In this document: piece after piece, positions 38,151 to 46,636 of the stretch | Numbering within the stretch: the stretch's first letter is position 1 | Layout of the letters: each line of letters starts with the position of its first letter | Assembly (NCBI GenBank): GCA_902609885.1 | Contig: CACLTT010000002.1 | Span: forward strand, 115,661 to 179,660 | Reading direction: 5' to 3' | Length of the DNA stretch: 64,000 nucleotides | Origin: an uncultured Candidatus Hydrogenedens sp. | GTDB taxonomy: Bacteria; Desulfobacterota_D; UBA1144 | Program-made: the position numbers and the translations under genes | Notes under the pieces: generated by a model | Seen by the model: only the letters and a program-made list of their open reading frames with translations | The model's database searches: none | What the model was told of the DNA's origin: nothing

Positions 38151-38813
38151 ATGAATATAAAATTTTTTATTATAATTGCATTTTGCATAAACATAATTTC
38201 ATGTTCATGGGTTTCCGATACATGGGATAAAAGGCCTGACTGGGTTATGCCAGAAGATGAAGAAGAAAAAATTGAATTAGTAAATCAACAGCTTTTTTCA
38301 GGTTTTAATTCTACTATTTCAAGTGGCAAGCTAGAAAAAAAATTAGACAATAAAAAAATTGAATATGCTGAATCTAGAGATTCAAAAAAAGATTTAAGAT
38401 TATACATCATTAAAGGAAGTTTGATAGACACAAAAAATGCTTTTTCATATAAGCAAATTGAGTCAAATGTGGATTTCTTTGATGGTGATTTCTTGTCATC
38501 TAAAATTTTCATCGATGCATTAAATTCTACAAATCTTGAAGAAATAGTATCCATTCTCTACGCTTTTTTGGTCGATCTTTATTCAGAACCCTCATCTGAA
38601 TCTACAATTTATTCATATCAAACTTTTGAATGGAAAAAAGGCGAGATTGAAACTTTTTTATCTATTGATAAAGAATCTAACACTATAATCCTATCAGAGG
38701 TTAATTCAGTTTTGGAAGAGTCTAGAAGATTTAAAGAATTTAAAGATAAATATATTGACCAATATCAAACTTATGAAGAAGAAATTAGATATGGAAAAAA
38801 TAGAAGAAGATAA
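38151..38813 (+). CDS. Putative lipoprotein, unknown function
   Basis: The 220-aa protein has a signal peptide with a lipobox-like end (NIISC) and a cysteine at about residue 19. The mature chain is acidic and mixed in charge and ends with Arg-rich residues (GKNRRR). No family is recognised. Position directly after the small exported protein and opposite a TonB-like gene suggests an outer-envelope role, which is inference only. The 3' end is 3 nt from the convergent ethylmalonyl-CoA mutase gene. Confidence 0.65.
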   Translation: MNIKFFIIIAFCINIISCSWVSDTWDKRPDWVMPEDEEEKIELVNQQLFSGFNSTISSGKLEKKLDNKKIEYAESRDSKKDLRLYIIKGSLIDTKNAFSYKQIESNVDFFDGDFLSSKIFIDALNSTNLEEIVSILYAFLVDLYSEPSSESTIYSYQTFEWKKGEIETFLSIDKESNTIILSEVNSVLEESRRFKEFKDKYIDQYQTYEEEIRYGKNRRR

Positions 38814-38816
38814 TGT

Positions 38817-40781
38817 TTAAATATTATTTTCAACTAGCGAAGCAAAATCAGTCATTATTTGATTTAATGAATAATCTTTTGGTGTATAAACAGCTTTTAC
38901 ACCATTATTTTTAAGGATAATATGATCTTCATCTGGGATTATTCCTCCAACAATCAAAGGTGTATTTCCAAATCCTCTTTCTTTAATCATATCTATAATT
39001 TTTGGAACAATAGATAAATGGGACCCGGATAATATGCTTAGTCCTACTAAATCAACATTTTCTTGTTCAATAGTACTAACAATTTCATCAGGTGTTAGTC
39101 TTATACCATGATAAATTACTTCCATTCCTACGTCTCTTGCTCTGACTGCAATTTGCTCAGCTCCATTTGAGTGCCCATCTAGACCAGGCTTGCCTATTAG
39201 TATCTTTATAGGTCTTCCAAGTTTTTCTGAAACACTAGACACTTTAGATCTTACTTTATTTATTTCATCATCATCTAAACCGGTGGAAATGGATGTGCCA
39301 GTGGGAGGTCTATACTCTCCAAAAACCTCTCTAAGTTTTTCAGCCCATTCCCCAGTAGTAACACCATTAATAACACATTCTATAGTTGCATCCATTATGT
39401 TTTGAGAATTTACAACTGATTCTTTTAATTTTTCCAGAGAATCTAAAACTTTTCTATTATCCCGATTTTTTTTAAAATTAATTAGTGATTCTATTTTTTT
39501 TGTTACGGTGGTTTCATCAATTTTATGTATAGCTTCATTTGCACCTAATTCAGAGTCTTCTGTTTCCGTATAACAATTTACGCCAACAACTTTTTTAAAA
39601 CCATCTTCAATTTCTTTAGATCTTCTGGAAAGAGAAGCAACAAGAGCCTCTTTCATATAACCATTTTCTAATGCTACAGCTGCACCACCCATACCATCTA
39701 TTTTTTTAATTTCCTCATATGCCTCTTTTTTCAAACTTTTTACTTTATCGTCAATAACCTTTGATCCCTCGAATAGATCCTCATATTCAAGTAAGTCTGT
39801 TTCGAATGCCAATATTTGTTGAAATCTAAGTGACCATTGTTGATCCCATGGCCTTGGTAGTCCAAGCGCCTCATTCCATCCTGGAAGTTGAATGGCTCTA
39901 GCTCTTGAGCTTTTACTAAGGGTCACAGCCAACATTTCAATAATTATTCTTGCAACATTATTCTCAGGTTGCTGTGCAGTAAGTCCTAGTGAATTAACTT
40001 GTACACCATATCTAAATCTTTTGTATTTTGGGTCTTTTACGCCATATCTTTTTGTACATATTTCTTCCCACATTTCTGTAAACGCTCGCATCTTACATAA
40101 TTCTTCTATAAATCTGATACCCGCATTTACAAAAAAAGATATCCTACCAACCACCTTTTGAAAATCATCCTCAGGAATTTGACCGGAATCCTTAACAGAA
40201 TCCAAAATACAAATAGCATTACATAGGGCAAAAGCTAGTTCTTGAACTGGGGTTGCACCAGCTTCTTGGAGATGATAGCTACAGATATTTGTTGGATTCC
40301 ATTTTGGTATATTTTTAAAACAAAAAATAATCATATCGGAAATAATTTTTATAGACTCTTTTGGTGGAAAAATATAAGTACCTCTAGATAGATATTCCTT
40401 AAGGAGATCATTCTGGGTTGTACCTTGTAAAAGGTTTAAATCAATATTGTTTTTCTTAGCCACACCACAGTATAATGCTAGAAGCCAAGCTGCTGTGGAA
40501 TTTATAGTCATAGATGTATTCATTTTATCTAATGGAATATCGTCAAATAGTTTTTCCATATCAGAAAGATTTGAAATAGGAACACCAACTTTTCCGACCT
40601 CACCACTGGCAAGCACATGATCAGAGTCATAACCAGTTTGTGTAGGTAAATCAAAAGCTACACTTAATCCCGTTTGACCTTTTGATAGGTTAGTTTTGAA
40701 TAGTTTATTTGTATCTTCAGCAGTAGTGTGACCAGCATAAGTTCTCATAATCCATGGTCTATCTTGTTTCTTTTCGCTCAT
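38817..40781 (-). CDS. ecm: Ethylmalonyl-CoA mutase (B12-dependent, MeaA/Ecm type)
   Basis: Ecm converts (2R)-ethylmalonyl-CoA to (2S)-methylsuccinyl-CoA, a dedicated step of the ethylmalonyl-CoA pathway for acetyl-CoA assimilation. The protein has the Ecm N-terminus 'WIMRTYAGHTTAEDTNKLF' and 'GLSVAFDLPTQTGYDSDHV', and the block 'QLPGWNEALGLPRPWDQQW'. The C-terminal B12 domain has the DxHxxG motif (DGHSNG), 'LSILSGSH' and 'GGIIPDED'. These match Ecm as I remember it better than methylmalonyl-CoA mutase, and the catalytic and B12 domains are fused in one chain of about 654 aa. I start at ATG 40781 (MSEKKQDRPW), 4 nt after the lyase stop. It is the last gene of mcd-mcl-ecm. Confidence 0.93.
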   Translation of the reverse strand: MSEKKQDRPWIMRTYAGHTTAEDTNKLFKTNLSKGQTGLSVAFDLPTQTGYDSDHVLASGEVGKVGVPISNLSDMEKLFDDIPLDKMNTSMTINSTAAWLLALYCGVAKKNNIDLNLLQGTTQNDLLKEYLSRGTYIFPPKESIKIISDMIIFCFKNIPKWNPTNICSYHLQEAGATPVQELAFALCNAICILDSVKDSGQIPEDDFQKVVGRISFFVNAGIRFIEELCKMRAFTEMWEEICTKRYGVKDPKYKRFRYGVQVNSLGLTAQQPENNVARIIIEMLAVTLSKSSRARAIQLPGWNEALGLPRPWDQQWSLRFQQILAFETDLLEYEDLFEGSKVIDDKVKSLKKEAYEEIKKIDGMGGAAVALENGYMKEALVASLSRRSKEIEDGFKKVVGVNCYTETEDSELGANEAIHKIDETTVTKKIESLINFKKNRDNRKVLDSLEKLKESVVNSQNIMDATIECVINGVTTGEWAEKLREVFGEYRPPTGTSISTGLDDDEINKVRSKVSSVSEKLGRPIKILIGKPGLDGHSNGAEQIAVRARDVGMEVIYHGIRLTPDEIVSTIEQENVDLVGLSILSGSHLSIVPKIIDMIKERGFGNTPLIVGGIIPDEDHIILKNNGVKAVYTPKDYSLNQIMTDFASLVENNI

Positions 40782-40785
40782 TGCA

Positions 40786-41817
40786 CTAGTTGTTACCAAG
40801 TATATCATAGCCAGTAATAGATTTACTTTTTTCGGCCATTGAATCTAAATAATCTTTATCAACTAAACCAGCAAGATATGCTTTAGATACCCTCATAAGT
40901 GCAATTTTTGCAGTCGCTTCATCAATCATTTCTCCGGTTTCAGGATCGAACATTGATCCACCACCCATTTCATGATAGAAATCTAATTGATGTTTTGCAG
41001 CTTTGACTTGTTGCTCATTAGGCGTAAACGCTTCGTTTGATATTACAGCTTGTTGTGGATGAATAACCCATGTTCCATCCATTCCTATTAAAGCAGATCC
41101 TTGAACTTTTTTTCTTAATCCGTCTTCCACCTCTTTAATTCTCTCTGGAGTATCATCTTTTCTCCAAAGACCTAAATATACATTATCAATTGCATGAAGA
41201 CCTGCAGCTTTAGCGGCAGTTATAACCGCCTTTTTTTCATAATAAAAAACTTCATTTTGTATATCTAAACATGCGCTAGGGTCAACACCTAGCTCAGCTG
41301 TATAGTCTGCTATTCCAAAGATTAATCCCGCCATCCTGGGAGATGCTTTTGCCATATCGAGTGCAGATTCAAGTGCTCCTGGTCTTTCAATTAAAGCTTC
41401 AATGGCAAGCTTTGTTTTCCATCCATTTTTTTTCTCTAATTCATCTAGTGTATCGGATACAAGCTTCACATCTTCAGGCCCATTACATTTTGGAATTATT
41501 ATCCCATGAAATTTATCTACGGCACTACTAAGTATTGCTTCCATGTCACCTCTAAAAAATTCTGATCTTATATTATTTGGTCTTACAGTTATTACTTTTT
41601 TTCCAAAATCTAATGTATTGAGAGCTTCGACCATTGTAGCCCTACTTTTATCACCTTTAAATTCATAAGGACAAGCATCTTCAAGATCTGCCATTACATG
41701 ATCTACGGGTGTTTTTTCAGCACTTGCTGCATTTGTATGTAATTTCATATTATGACCCGGATAAGTCAATTCAGTTCTTGGCACTACAACTCTAGTTCCT
41801 CCATCTAATACAAACAT
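40786..41817 (-). CDS. HpcH/HpaI (CitE-family) CoA-ester lyase, probable malyl/beta-methylmalyl-CoA lyase
   Basis: The 343-aa TIM-barrel protein has the CitE-family landmarks 'HVMADLEDACPYEFK' (acidic metal ligand), 'ITVRPNNI', 'IIPKCNGPEDV', 'ALIERPGALESALDMA' and 'GTWVIHPQQA'. In the ethylmalonyl-CoA pathway such a lyase splits beta-methylmalyl-CoA to glyoxylate and propionyl-CoA, and malyl-CoA. Here it lies between Ecm and an acyl-CoA dehydrogenase, so that role is likely. The N-terminus and several loops differ from Rhodobacter Mcl1 as I remember it, so the exact substrate is uncertain. It has an excellent RBS (AGGAGG, 6 nt from ATG). Confidence 0.8.
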   Translation of the reverse strand: MFVLDGGTRVVVPRTELTYPGHNMKLHTNAASAEKTPVDHVMADLEDACPYEFKGDKSRATMVEALNTLDFGKKVITVRPNNIRSEFFRGDMEAILSSAVDKFHGIIIPKCNGPEDVKLVSDTLDELEKKNGWKTKLAIEALIERPGALESALDMAKASPRMAGLIFGIADYTAELGVDPSACLDIQNEVFYYEKKAVITAAKAAGLHAIDNVYLGLWRKDDTPERIKEVEDGLRKKVQGSALIGMDGTWVIHPQQAVISNEAFTPNEQQVKAAKHQLDFYHEMGGGSMFDPETGEMIDEATAKIALMRVSKAYLAGLVDKDYLDSMAEKSKSITGYDILGNN

Positions 41818-41839
41818 ATTTTTCCTCCTAATAATTTAA

Positions 41840-43006
41840 CTATTTACTTAATAAAGACTTCGCTATAACTTCATGCTGAATCTCGCTGGTACCTTCAAAA
41901 ATACTAATTACTCTAGCATCTCTCCAAAATCTTTCCACAGGAAATTCTTTTGAATATCCATATCCACCAAGTATTTGCATTGCTTCTCTAGTAATATATT
42001 CTCCAGCTTTTGCAGATTTTATCTTAGCCATTCCAGCTTCCAAATCACACCTTTTACCAGAGTCTTTCATCGAAGCGGCATAATAAACTAATTGTCTCGC
42101 AGCCTCCAACTCTGTTGCCATTTCTGACAACTTCATTCTAATTGCCTGATGTTCAGAAATGGGTTTACCAAATTGCTCTCTTTCTTTTGAATATTGTAGA
42201 GCAAAATCAAAAGCTGCTTGTGCAACTCCAACAGCCCTTGCAGCAGTTTGAAGTCTTGCGGCTTCATAAGTCTCCATAAGTTGATAGAAGCCTCTATTTT
42301 CTTCAGTTCCTATTAAATTTTCTTCGGGTACAAAAACATCTTCCAGAGATAAATTATATGACTTCATGCCATGATATCCAACTGTAGGAATAGGCTCGCC
42401 TTTAATATTTGGATGAACAATATCTTCTCCAGGTTCTTTTTCAACCATAAATATACTAAGCCCTTTATGTCTTTTGCTCAGATCCGCATCAGTTCTGGCT
42501 AGAACAGTTAAATAATTTGCTCTATTTGCAAAAGTACACCAAGCCTTAGATCCATTTAAAATATAACCCCCATCAACTTTTGTAGCTTTTGTTATCATCC
42601 CACCCGAATCAGAACCAAAATCTGGTTCTGTAAATGCAGCTGCAGTCATTAATTCTCCTGTGGCAATTCCTGGCAAAAAGCGCTTTTTTTGATCCTCAGT
42701 ACCATGAGCTAATAATAAGGTTCCTGTTAGAATTCCTCTAGTCATGACGCTCCCCACACTTAATAAACCTTTACTAAGTTCTTCAGAAACTATTGATAAT
42801 GTAATGTAGTCAAGACCCAAGCCGTCATATTCTTCTGGAAAAATAACACCAAAATAACCCTGTTCGGCCATTTTTTTAATAATTTCTTGAGGAATATCAG
42901 GATATTTATATGAGTCTATATCTGCTGCAATAGGAACTATTTCCTCATCTGTAAATTTTCTGACAGCCGATCTAAATTCTTCGTGATCATCCGTAATAAA
43001 AGACAT
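41840..43006 (-). CDS. Acyl-CoA dehydrogenase, probable (2S)-methylsuccinyl-CoA dehydrogenase
   Basis: This is a 388-aa FAD-dependent acyl-CoA dehydrogenase with 'AAFTEPDFGSDSGG', 'YILNGSKAWCTFA', 'ILGGYGYSKEFPVERFWRDARV' and the catalytic glutamate in 'IFEGTSEIQ'. The stretch 'QLMETYEAARLQTAARAVGVAQAA' closely recalls methylsuccinyl-CoA dehydrogenase. That reaction gives mesaconyl-C1-CoA, between Ecm and the lyase step. The protein lacks the roughly 150-residue N-terminal extension of Rhodobacter Mcd (about 550 aa), so a generic short-chain dehydrogenase remains possible. It leads the mcd-mcl-ecm operon and has a GGAGGT Shine-Dalgarno. Confidence 0.78.
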   Translation of the reverse strand: MSFITDDHEEFRSAVRKFTDEEIVPIAADIDSYKYPDIPQEIIKKMAEQGYFGVIFPEEYDGLGLDYITLSIVSEELSKGLLSVGSVMTRGILTGTLLLAHGTEDQKKRFLPGIATGELMTAAAFTEPDFGSDSGGMITKATKVDGGYILNGSKAWCTFANRANYLTVLARTDADLSKRHKGLSIFMVEKEPGEDIVHPNIKGEPIPTVGYHGMKSYNLSLEDVFVPEENLIGTEENRGFYQLMETYEAARLQTAARAVGVAQAAFDFALQYSKEREQFGKPISEHQAIRMKLSEMATELEAARQLVYYAASMKDSGKRCDLEAGMAKIKSAKAGEYITREAMQILGGYGYSKEFPVERFWRDARVISIFEGTSEIQHEVIAKSLLSK

Positions 43007-43029
43007 ATTAAGACCTCCAATATAATTAT

Positions 43030-43073
43030 ATTTAATAAGTCATATAAGGGTGCGACCTTATTAAATAATTATA
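43030..43073 (-). promoter_or_regulatory. Inverted-repeat control region with perfect -10 upstream of the mcd-like gene
   Basis: ATTTAATAAG (43030-43039) and CTTATTAAAT (43057-43066) form a perfect 10-bp inverted repeat with 17 nt between. Inside it ATAAGG (43044-43049) pairs with CCTTAT (43056-43061). The two pairings share bases and exclude each other. On the minus strand a perfect TATAAT lies at 43068-43073, so transcription would start about where the repeat begins and the repeat would be in the 5' leader or an operator. I find no good -35. Confidence 0.5.
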
Positions 43074-43166
43074 CTATGGTATGCACTAAATTAAAGTGAA
43101 AAAAGCCTTTTAAAATGTGTGAAAAAAATATATATTTAATTATTATTTTATTATATAGAGGTAGAA

Positions 43167-43634
43167 ATGGATTATTCACATATTGTAATTGAACTAGAAA
43201 CGGGAAAAGTAAAAATTAAACTTAGACCAGACTTAGCTCCAAATCATGTAGGAAGAATAGTAGAGCTATCAGAGGAGGGTTTCTATGACGGAGTCGTCTT
43301 TCACCGAGTAATTCCCGATTTTATGGCTCAGACAGGCGATCCTACTGGAACAGGAACTGGATCCTCAGAAAAGCCAAATTTAAAACAGGAATTTAGTAAT
43401 GAAAAACATACCAGAGGAATAGCATCTATGGCACGCTCAGGTGATCCAAACAGTGCAAATTCACAATTTTTTATTTGTTATAATGATGCTAGTTGGCTTG
43501 ATGGGCAGTATACAATTTGGGGTGAGGTAGTTGAAGGAATGGAGCATATTGATTCTTTAAAAAAGGGAACTGACCAGAGTGGAATTGTTGAAAATCCTGA
43601 TAAAATGATTACTGTAAGACCAGTTAAAGAGTAG
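43167..43634 (+). CDS. ppiB: Cyclophilin-type peptidyl-prolyl cis-trans isomerase
   Basis: The 155-aa single-domain cyclophilin accelerates prolyl isomerisation. It has 'DGVVFHRVIPDFMAQTGDPTGTGTG' features (Arg and Phe of the active site), 'ASMARSGDPNSANSQFFI' and 'WLDGQYTIWGEVVEGM'. There is no signal peptide, so it is the cytoplasmic PpiB type. It follows a 160-nt divergent regulatory spacer and is read with two unknown genes downstream (13 nt and 1 nt gaps). Confidence 0.96.
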   Translation: MDYSHIVIELETGKVKIKLRPDLAPNHVGRIVELSEEGFYDGVVFHRVIPDFMAQTGDPTGTGTGSSEKPNLKQEFSNEKHTRGIASMARSGDPNSANSQFFICYNDASWLDGQYTIWGEVVEGMEHIDSLKKGTDQSGIVENPDKMITVRPVKE

Positions 43635-43646
43635 GAGAGAGACCTA

Positions 43647-44189
43647 ATGAATTTAAAATATTTGATCCGAGAGTATAAATGGGCTACGACGCCTATTCTA
43701 TATATACTATTGATGGTCGTTGCTTCTTTAGTTTATACCAATAAAAATTCTAATCATGAAATTATCTCCGATAAAGAAAATAAAATTGATGAGATATTTA
43801 TTGGTTCTCAAATATCATTAGATGATATAACTAAGCCATCTGTAAAAGAAGCCCAAATTTTAAAAGAAATTTTACCTGGTGAATATTTTTTTGATTTAAA
43901 TCCCACAACTCTTGAGAACATTGATAATATAAAAAATATTTTTGCCATTAAAGACAATGGAAAAGTTGCAATGATTGGATACCTATCAACAGGCTCAAAA
44001 AATTGTAAAAAGCTTGAGTATTTCTCTTTAAGCCAGAATGGCAAACATTATGCTAAAAAAGAAAATAATACAATTAGTTATAAATTAGTATGGAATTCAA
44101 ATTCCAATCAATATGTTTACTACAATTTTTTCAAAGCCGACGGACTAGACGCCATAAACAATTGTATATATATGATAACGGCTAAATAA
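43647..44189 (+). CDS. Membrane-anchored protein of unknown function
   Basis: I do not recognise this 180-aa protein. It has a short basic cytoplasmic start, one helix (about residues 14-30), and a presumably periplasmic domain with two to three cysteines (GSKNCKKLEYF, INNCIYM) that could form a disulfide. It is preceded by GGAGAGA and lies 12 nt after ppiB. The next gene starts 1 nt after its stop, suggesting the two unknown proteins are made together. Confidence 0.7.
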   Translation: MNLKYLIREYKWATTPILYILLMVVASLVYTNKNSNHEIISDKENKIDEIFIGSQISLDDITKPSVKEAQILKEILPGEYFFDLNPTTLENIDNIKNIFAIKDNGKVAMIGYLSTGSKNCKKLEYFSLSQNGKHYAKKENNTISYKLVWNSNSNQYVYYNFFKADGLDAINNCIYMITAK

Positions 44190-44190
44190 A

Positions 44191-44922
44191 TTGAGTGAAC
44201 AATATATAAAATTCGAGTTACAACAAAATCATTATATTGATTCTGATAAAGAAAATTACTTTCCACCAACATTAATTTCTCCCAACTGCTTCTCGCGATA
44301 CATATTGATTAATAAATTTCTATCTACAAAAAAACCTTATTATTTGTTTTGGGCTATCGAAAGAGATACTAATGTACTAATGGATCCATTTGCCATCGAG
44401 ACCATAACTTATTGGAGAAACTTGATTAATGTGTCCCAAGATGATGAAAATTTATTCAATAATTTAAATAATATTGGGAAATCTTTGACAAATTTGAGAA
44501 ATAACTCAAATTTTTACCATTATGATACAGGTTTTGTTCATAGCTATGATGGTAAAACTGAATTAATAACTTTTGAGGTTCATCCTCCTAGGAGATGTTT
44601 TAGGGTTATTGATAATTTTAATTATATTCTAAATTTTTTGAATGATGCGTTGAGTTCAAAAAATAATGTTGAGAAACTCATTAAAAAAAAATTCAAATTA
44701 GATAATTTTGATTTTAATCCAGCTGATTTAAAAATGACTGCTGCAGAAATAATATCTCGTGTACACAATAATATTAAAAAGATTGATTCTGGGAATTTAA
44801 TTCTATCCGCAAATATAGCTTTAAATATTTATGATCAAGCCAAAGAATTTACTCATAATTTAAATTATATTGTAGACACTTTTAGAACGGTTGACTATTG
44901 GGATCCTGACAAAAAAAGGTAA
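44191..44922 (+). CDS. Conserved-looking soluble protein of unknown function
   Basis: The 243-aa product starts at TTG 44191 directly after the preceding stop. No signal peptide or membrane helix is visible. It is rich in Asn, Phe and Tyr, with a central 'FEVHPPRRCFRVIDNF' segment and a helical C-terminal half ending YWDPDKKR. I cannot place it in a family. Tight coupling to the membrane-anchored ORF upstream is the only functional hint. Confidence 0.65.
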   Translation: MSEQYIKFELQQNHYIDSDKENYFPPTLISPNCFSRYILINKFLSTKKPYYLFWAIERDTNVLMDPFAIETITYWRNLINVSQDDENLFNNLNNIGKSLTNLRNNSNFYHYDTGFVHSYDGKTELITFEVHPPRRCFRVIDNFNYILNFLNDALSSKNNVEKLIKKKFKLDNFDFNPADLKMTAAEIISRVHNNIKKIDSGNLILSANIALNIYDQAKEFTHNLNYIVDTFRTVDYWDPDKKR

Positions 44923-44929
44923 AAATTAT

Positions 44930-45490
44930 TTAAATAAACAAAGTGTAAAAAAACTTTTTAAATTTATCGACTCCGTAATATGTCCCAACAGTTATCAAAA
45001 ATAAAATTAACCTTGAAATAAAACCTAATCTTGAAAATAGAGTTTGTATCATTATAAATTGGCAGATCCACATCCAAAACATTAAAATAATTAATGCCCC
45101 CAATGATAGAGCCTTTGGGTAAAGTGTATTTAAGTTTGTTAGAATTGAAATTAATAACAATATTATTGAACCAAATATTACGGGAGATAATGTATATGAA
45201 TATGCTTTCATTACGGAATTGAATTGTGATATTCTTGCCCCCGCGCCCATAATCCTTCCAAAGAAACTCAATAAAGCTATTGATAAGATTATTTCACTAA
45301 AATAAAAAATAAAACTGAAATTGCTTAATAAATATTTATTATCAAAAAAATAATAAGCTATATCATCCAATAATGTTGCAACTATGATAATAGTAAAAGC
45401 CTTAAATGAAGTTATATAGTTTTTATTTGTAGATATTGATAAATAAAATTTATTTGAAAAAAAGAAGGTTGATAATAAATTAATTAACAA
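44930..45490 (-). CDS. Yip1-like polytopic membrane protein
   Basis: The 186-aa protein has about five hydrophobic segments. The layout resembles Yip1/YIF1-domain proteins: 'GARISQFNSVMKAYSYTLSPVIFGSII' is typical of the bacterial Yip1 family, where a polar loop precedes 'AYAxxP'. Function of bacterial members is unknown. It converges with the preceding unknown gene (7-nt gap) and shares a 137-nt divergent spacer with the flippase-like gene. Confidence 0.6.
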   Translation of the reverse strand: MLINLLSTFFFSNKFYLSISTNKNYITSFKAFTIIIVATLLDDIAYYFFDNKYLLSNFSFIFYFSEIILSIALLSFFGRIMGAGARISQFNSVMKAYSYTLSPVIFGSIILLLISILTNLNTLYPKALSLGALIILMFWMWICQFIMIQTLFSRLGFISRLILFLITVGTYYGVDKFKKFFYTLFI

Positions 45491-45627
45491 TTGAATTCTC
45501 CATGGGGCAAAGAGAGTAAAAACACAATATTATAATTTTATACAAAAAAAACGTAATTTTCATCAATTTATGTTTATTTTATAACTTATATATAGTATGA
45601 TTGAACAAAATTCTAAGGAATTAAAAT

Positions 45628-46590
45628 ATGTCAGAAAAAAAACCATTAAAGAAAAAAATTATTGAAATATTAGGTTGGATAATAAGTGTTGCAGCATTGT
45701 ATTTTGTATACAAGAACGTAATAAATATTGATTTAGAAGCCGCTAAGGCTAAGGTAAGCTATTCATGGATACCATATATAGTTATTTTTATTGCAATTTA
45801 TGTGGTCTTAATGGGTTTTTTGGCTACTGGATGGAGATATATGTTAGAACTTCTACATGGATCCGAACTTCCAAAATGGCGTATAATAGGTATCTATACT
45901 AAAACACAAATATATAAATATATTCCATCAAATCTTATGCATGTAATTGCTAGAATATACTTTGCTACTCAACTTGGCCCTTCCAAAAGTAACGTAGTTC
46001 AAAGCTACTTTCTAGAAATAGTTTTTATGGTTTTAATAGGAATACTAATAGTTTTAATTTCCACATTAACAGGTTCTTTTTCTCTATCAGATGAATTAAT
46101 TAATGAGATCAGAGATTTTTCAGGCGGTAAGTTAAAAGGATTCTCTTTAGGAATACTTGTTTTTGGTGCATTAGCAATTGGATTCTATTTGATAAAAGCT
46201 TTAAAAAATTACAAATCTTCATTGAATAGACAAAACTTAATGAGACTTCTAAAGCTAGCAATATTACTCTTGGGATTTTTCTATGGTATGGGATTAGTAG
46301 AATATTTTGTTTTCCATAGTTTGCTTGGAATGGATATTACCTTCTTGTACGTAATTGCTTTATTCACAATTACTTGGTTAGGAATGTTTGTAATTCCTGG
46401 TGCTCCAGGTGGCATAGGAGTTAGAGAGTTTATAGTAATAACCTTGTTATCTCCAATATATGGTCCTGACGATCCAACAATTGGTATTATTATTTTTAGG
46501 GTAATTACAGTATTAGGAGACGCGCTATTACTACCAATAGGAAGCATTTTTTTGCCTGAAGATATTTCTGAAGCTAAAGAGGTAAATTAA
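45628..46590 (+). CDS. Lysylphosphatidylglycerol synthase TM-region/flippase-like membrane protein
   Basis: The 320-aa protein has about eight membrane helices and the diagnostic loop 'PGAPGGIGVREF' of the LPG_synthase_TM (UPF0104/AglD2) family. These proteins are thought to move lipids or lipid-linked sugars; the soluble lysyl-transferase domain of MprF is absent. A plausible -10 (TATAGT) and an AAGGAA ribosome site precede the ATG. No linked glycosyltransferase gene is near, so the substrate is unknown. Confidence 0.8.
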   Translation: MSEKKPLKKKIIEILGWIISVAALYFVYKNVINIDLEAAKAKVSYSWIPYIVIFIAIYVVLMGFLATGWRYMLELLHGSELPKWRIIGIYTKTQIYKYIPSNLMHVIARIYFATQLGPSKSNVVQSYFLEIVFMVLIGILIVLISTLTGSFSLSDELINEIRDFSGGKLKGFSLGILVFGALAIGFYLIKALKNYKSSLNRQNLMRLLKLAILLLGFFYGMGLVEYFVFHSLLGMDITFLYVIALFTITWLGMFVIPGAPGGIGVREFIVITLLSPIYGPDDPTIGIIIFRVITVLGDALLLPIGSIFLPEDISEAKEVN

Positions 46591-46636
46591 ATAAATGCAA
46601 ATAAAGTACCCTTCTCAACTGGTATAATATCCTAGT

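Noticed and set aside
40782-40808. N-terminal extension of the mutase (MIYLVTTSA)
   Set aside because: It lies inside the lyase gene in another frame; MSEKKQDRPW matches the Ecm family start.
45491-45627. 137-nt divergent spacer examined for an ncRNA or promoter
   Set aside because: Only a loose -10 (TATAGT) before the flippase-like gene could be seen; no stable hairpin or known RNA motif.
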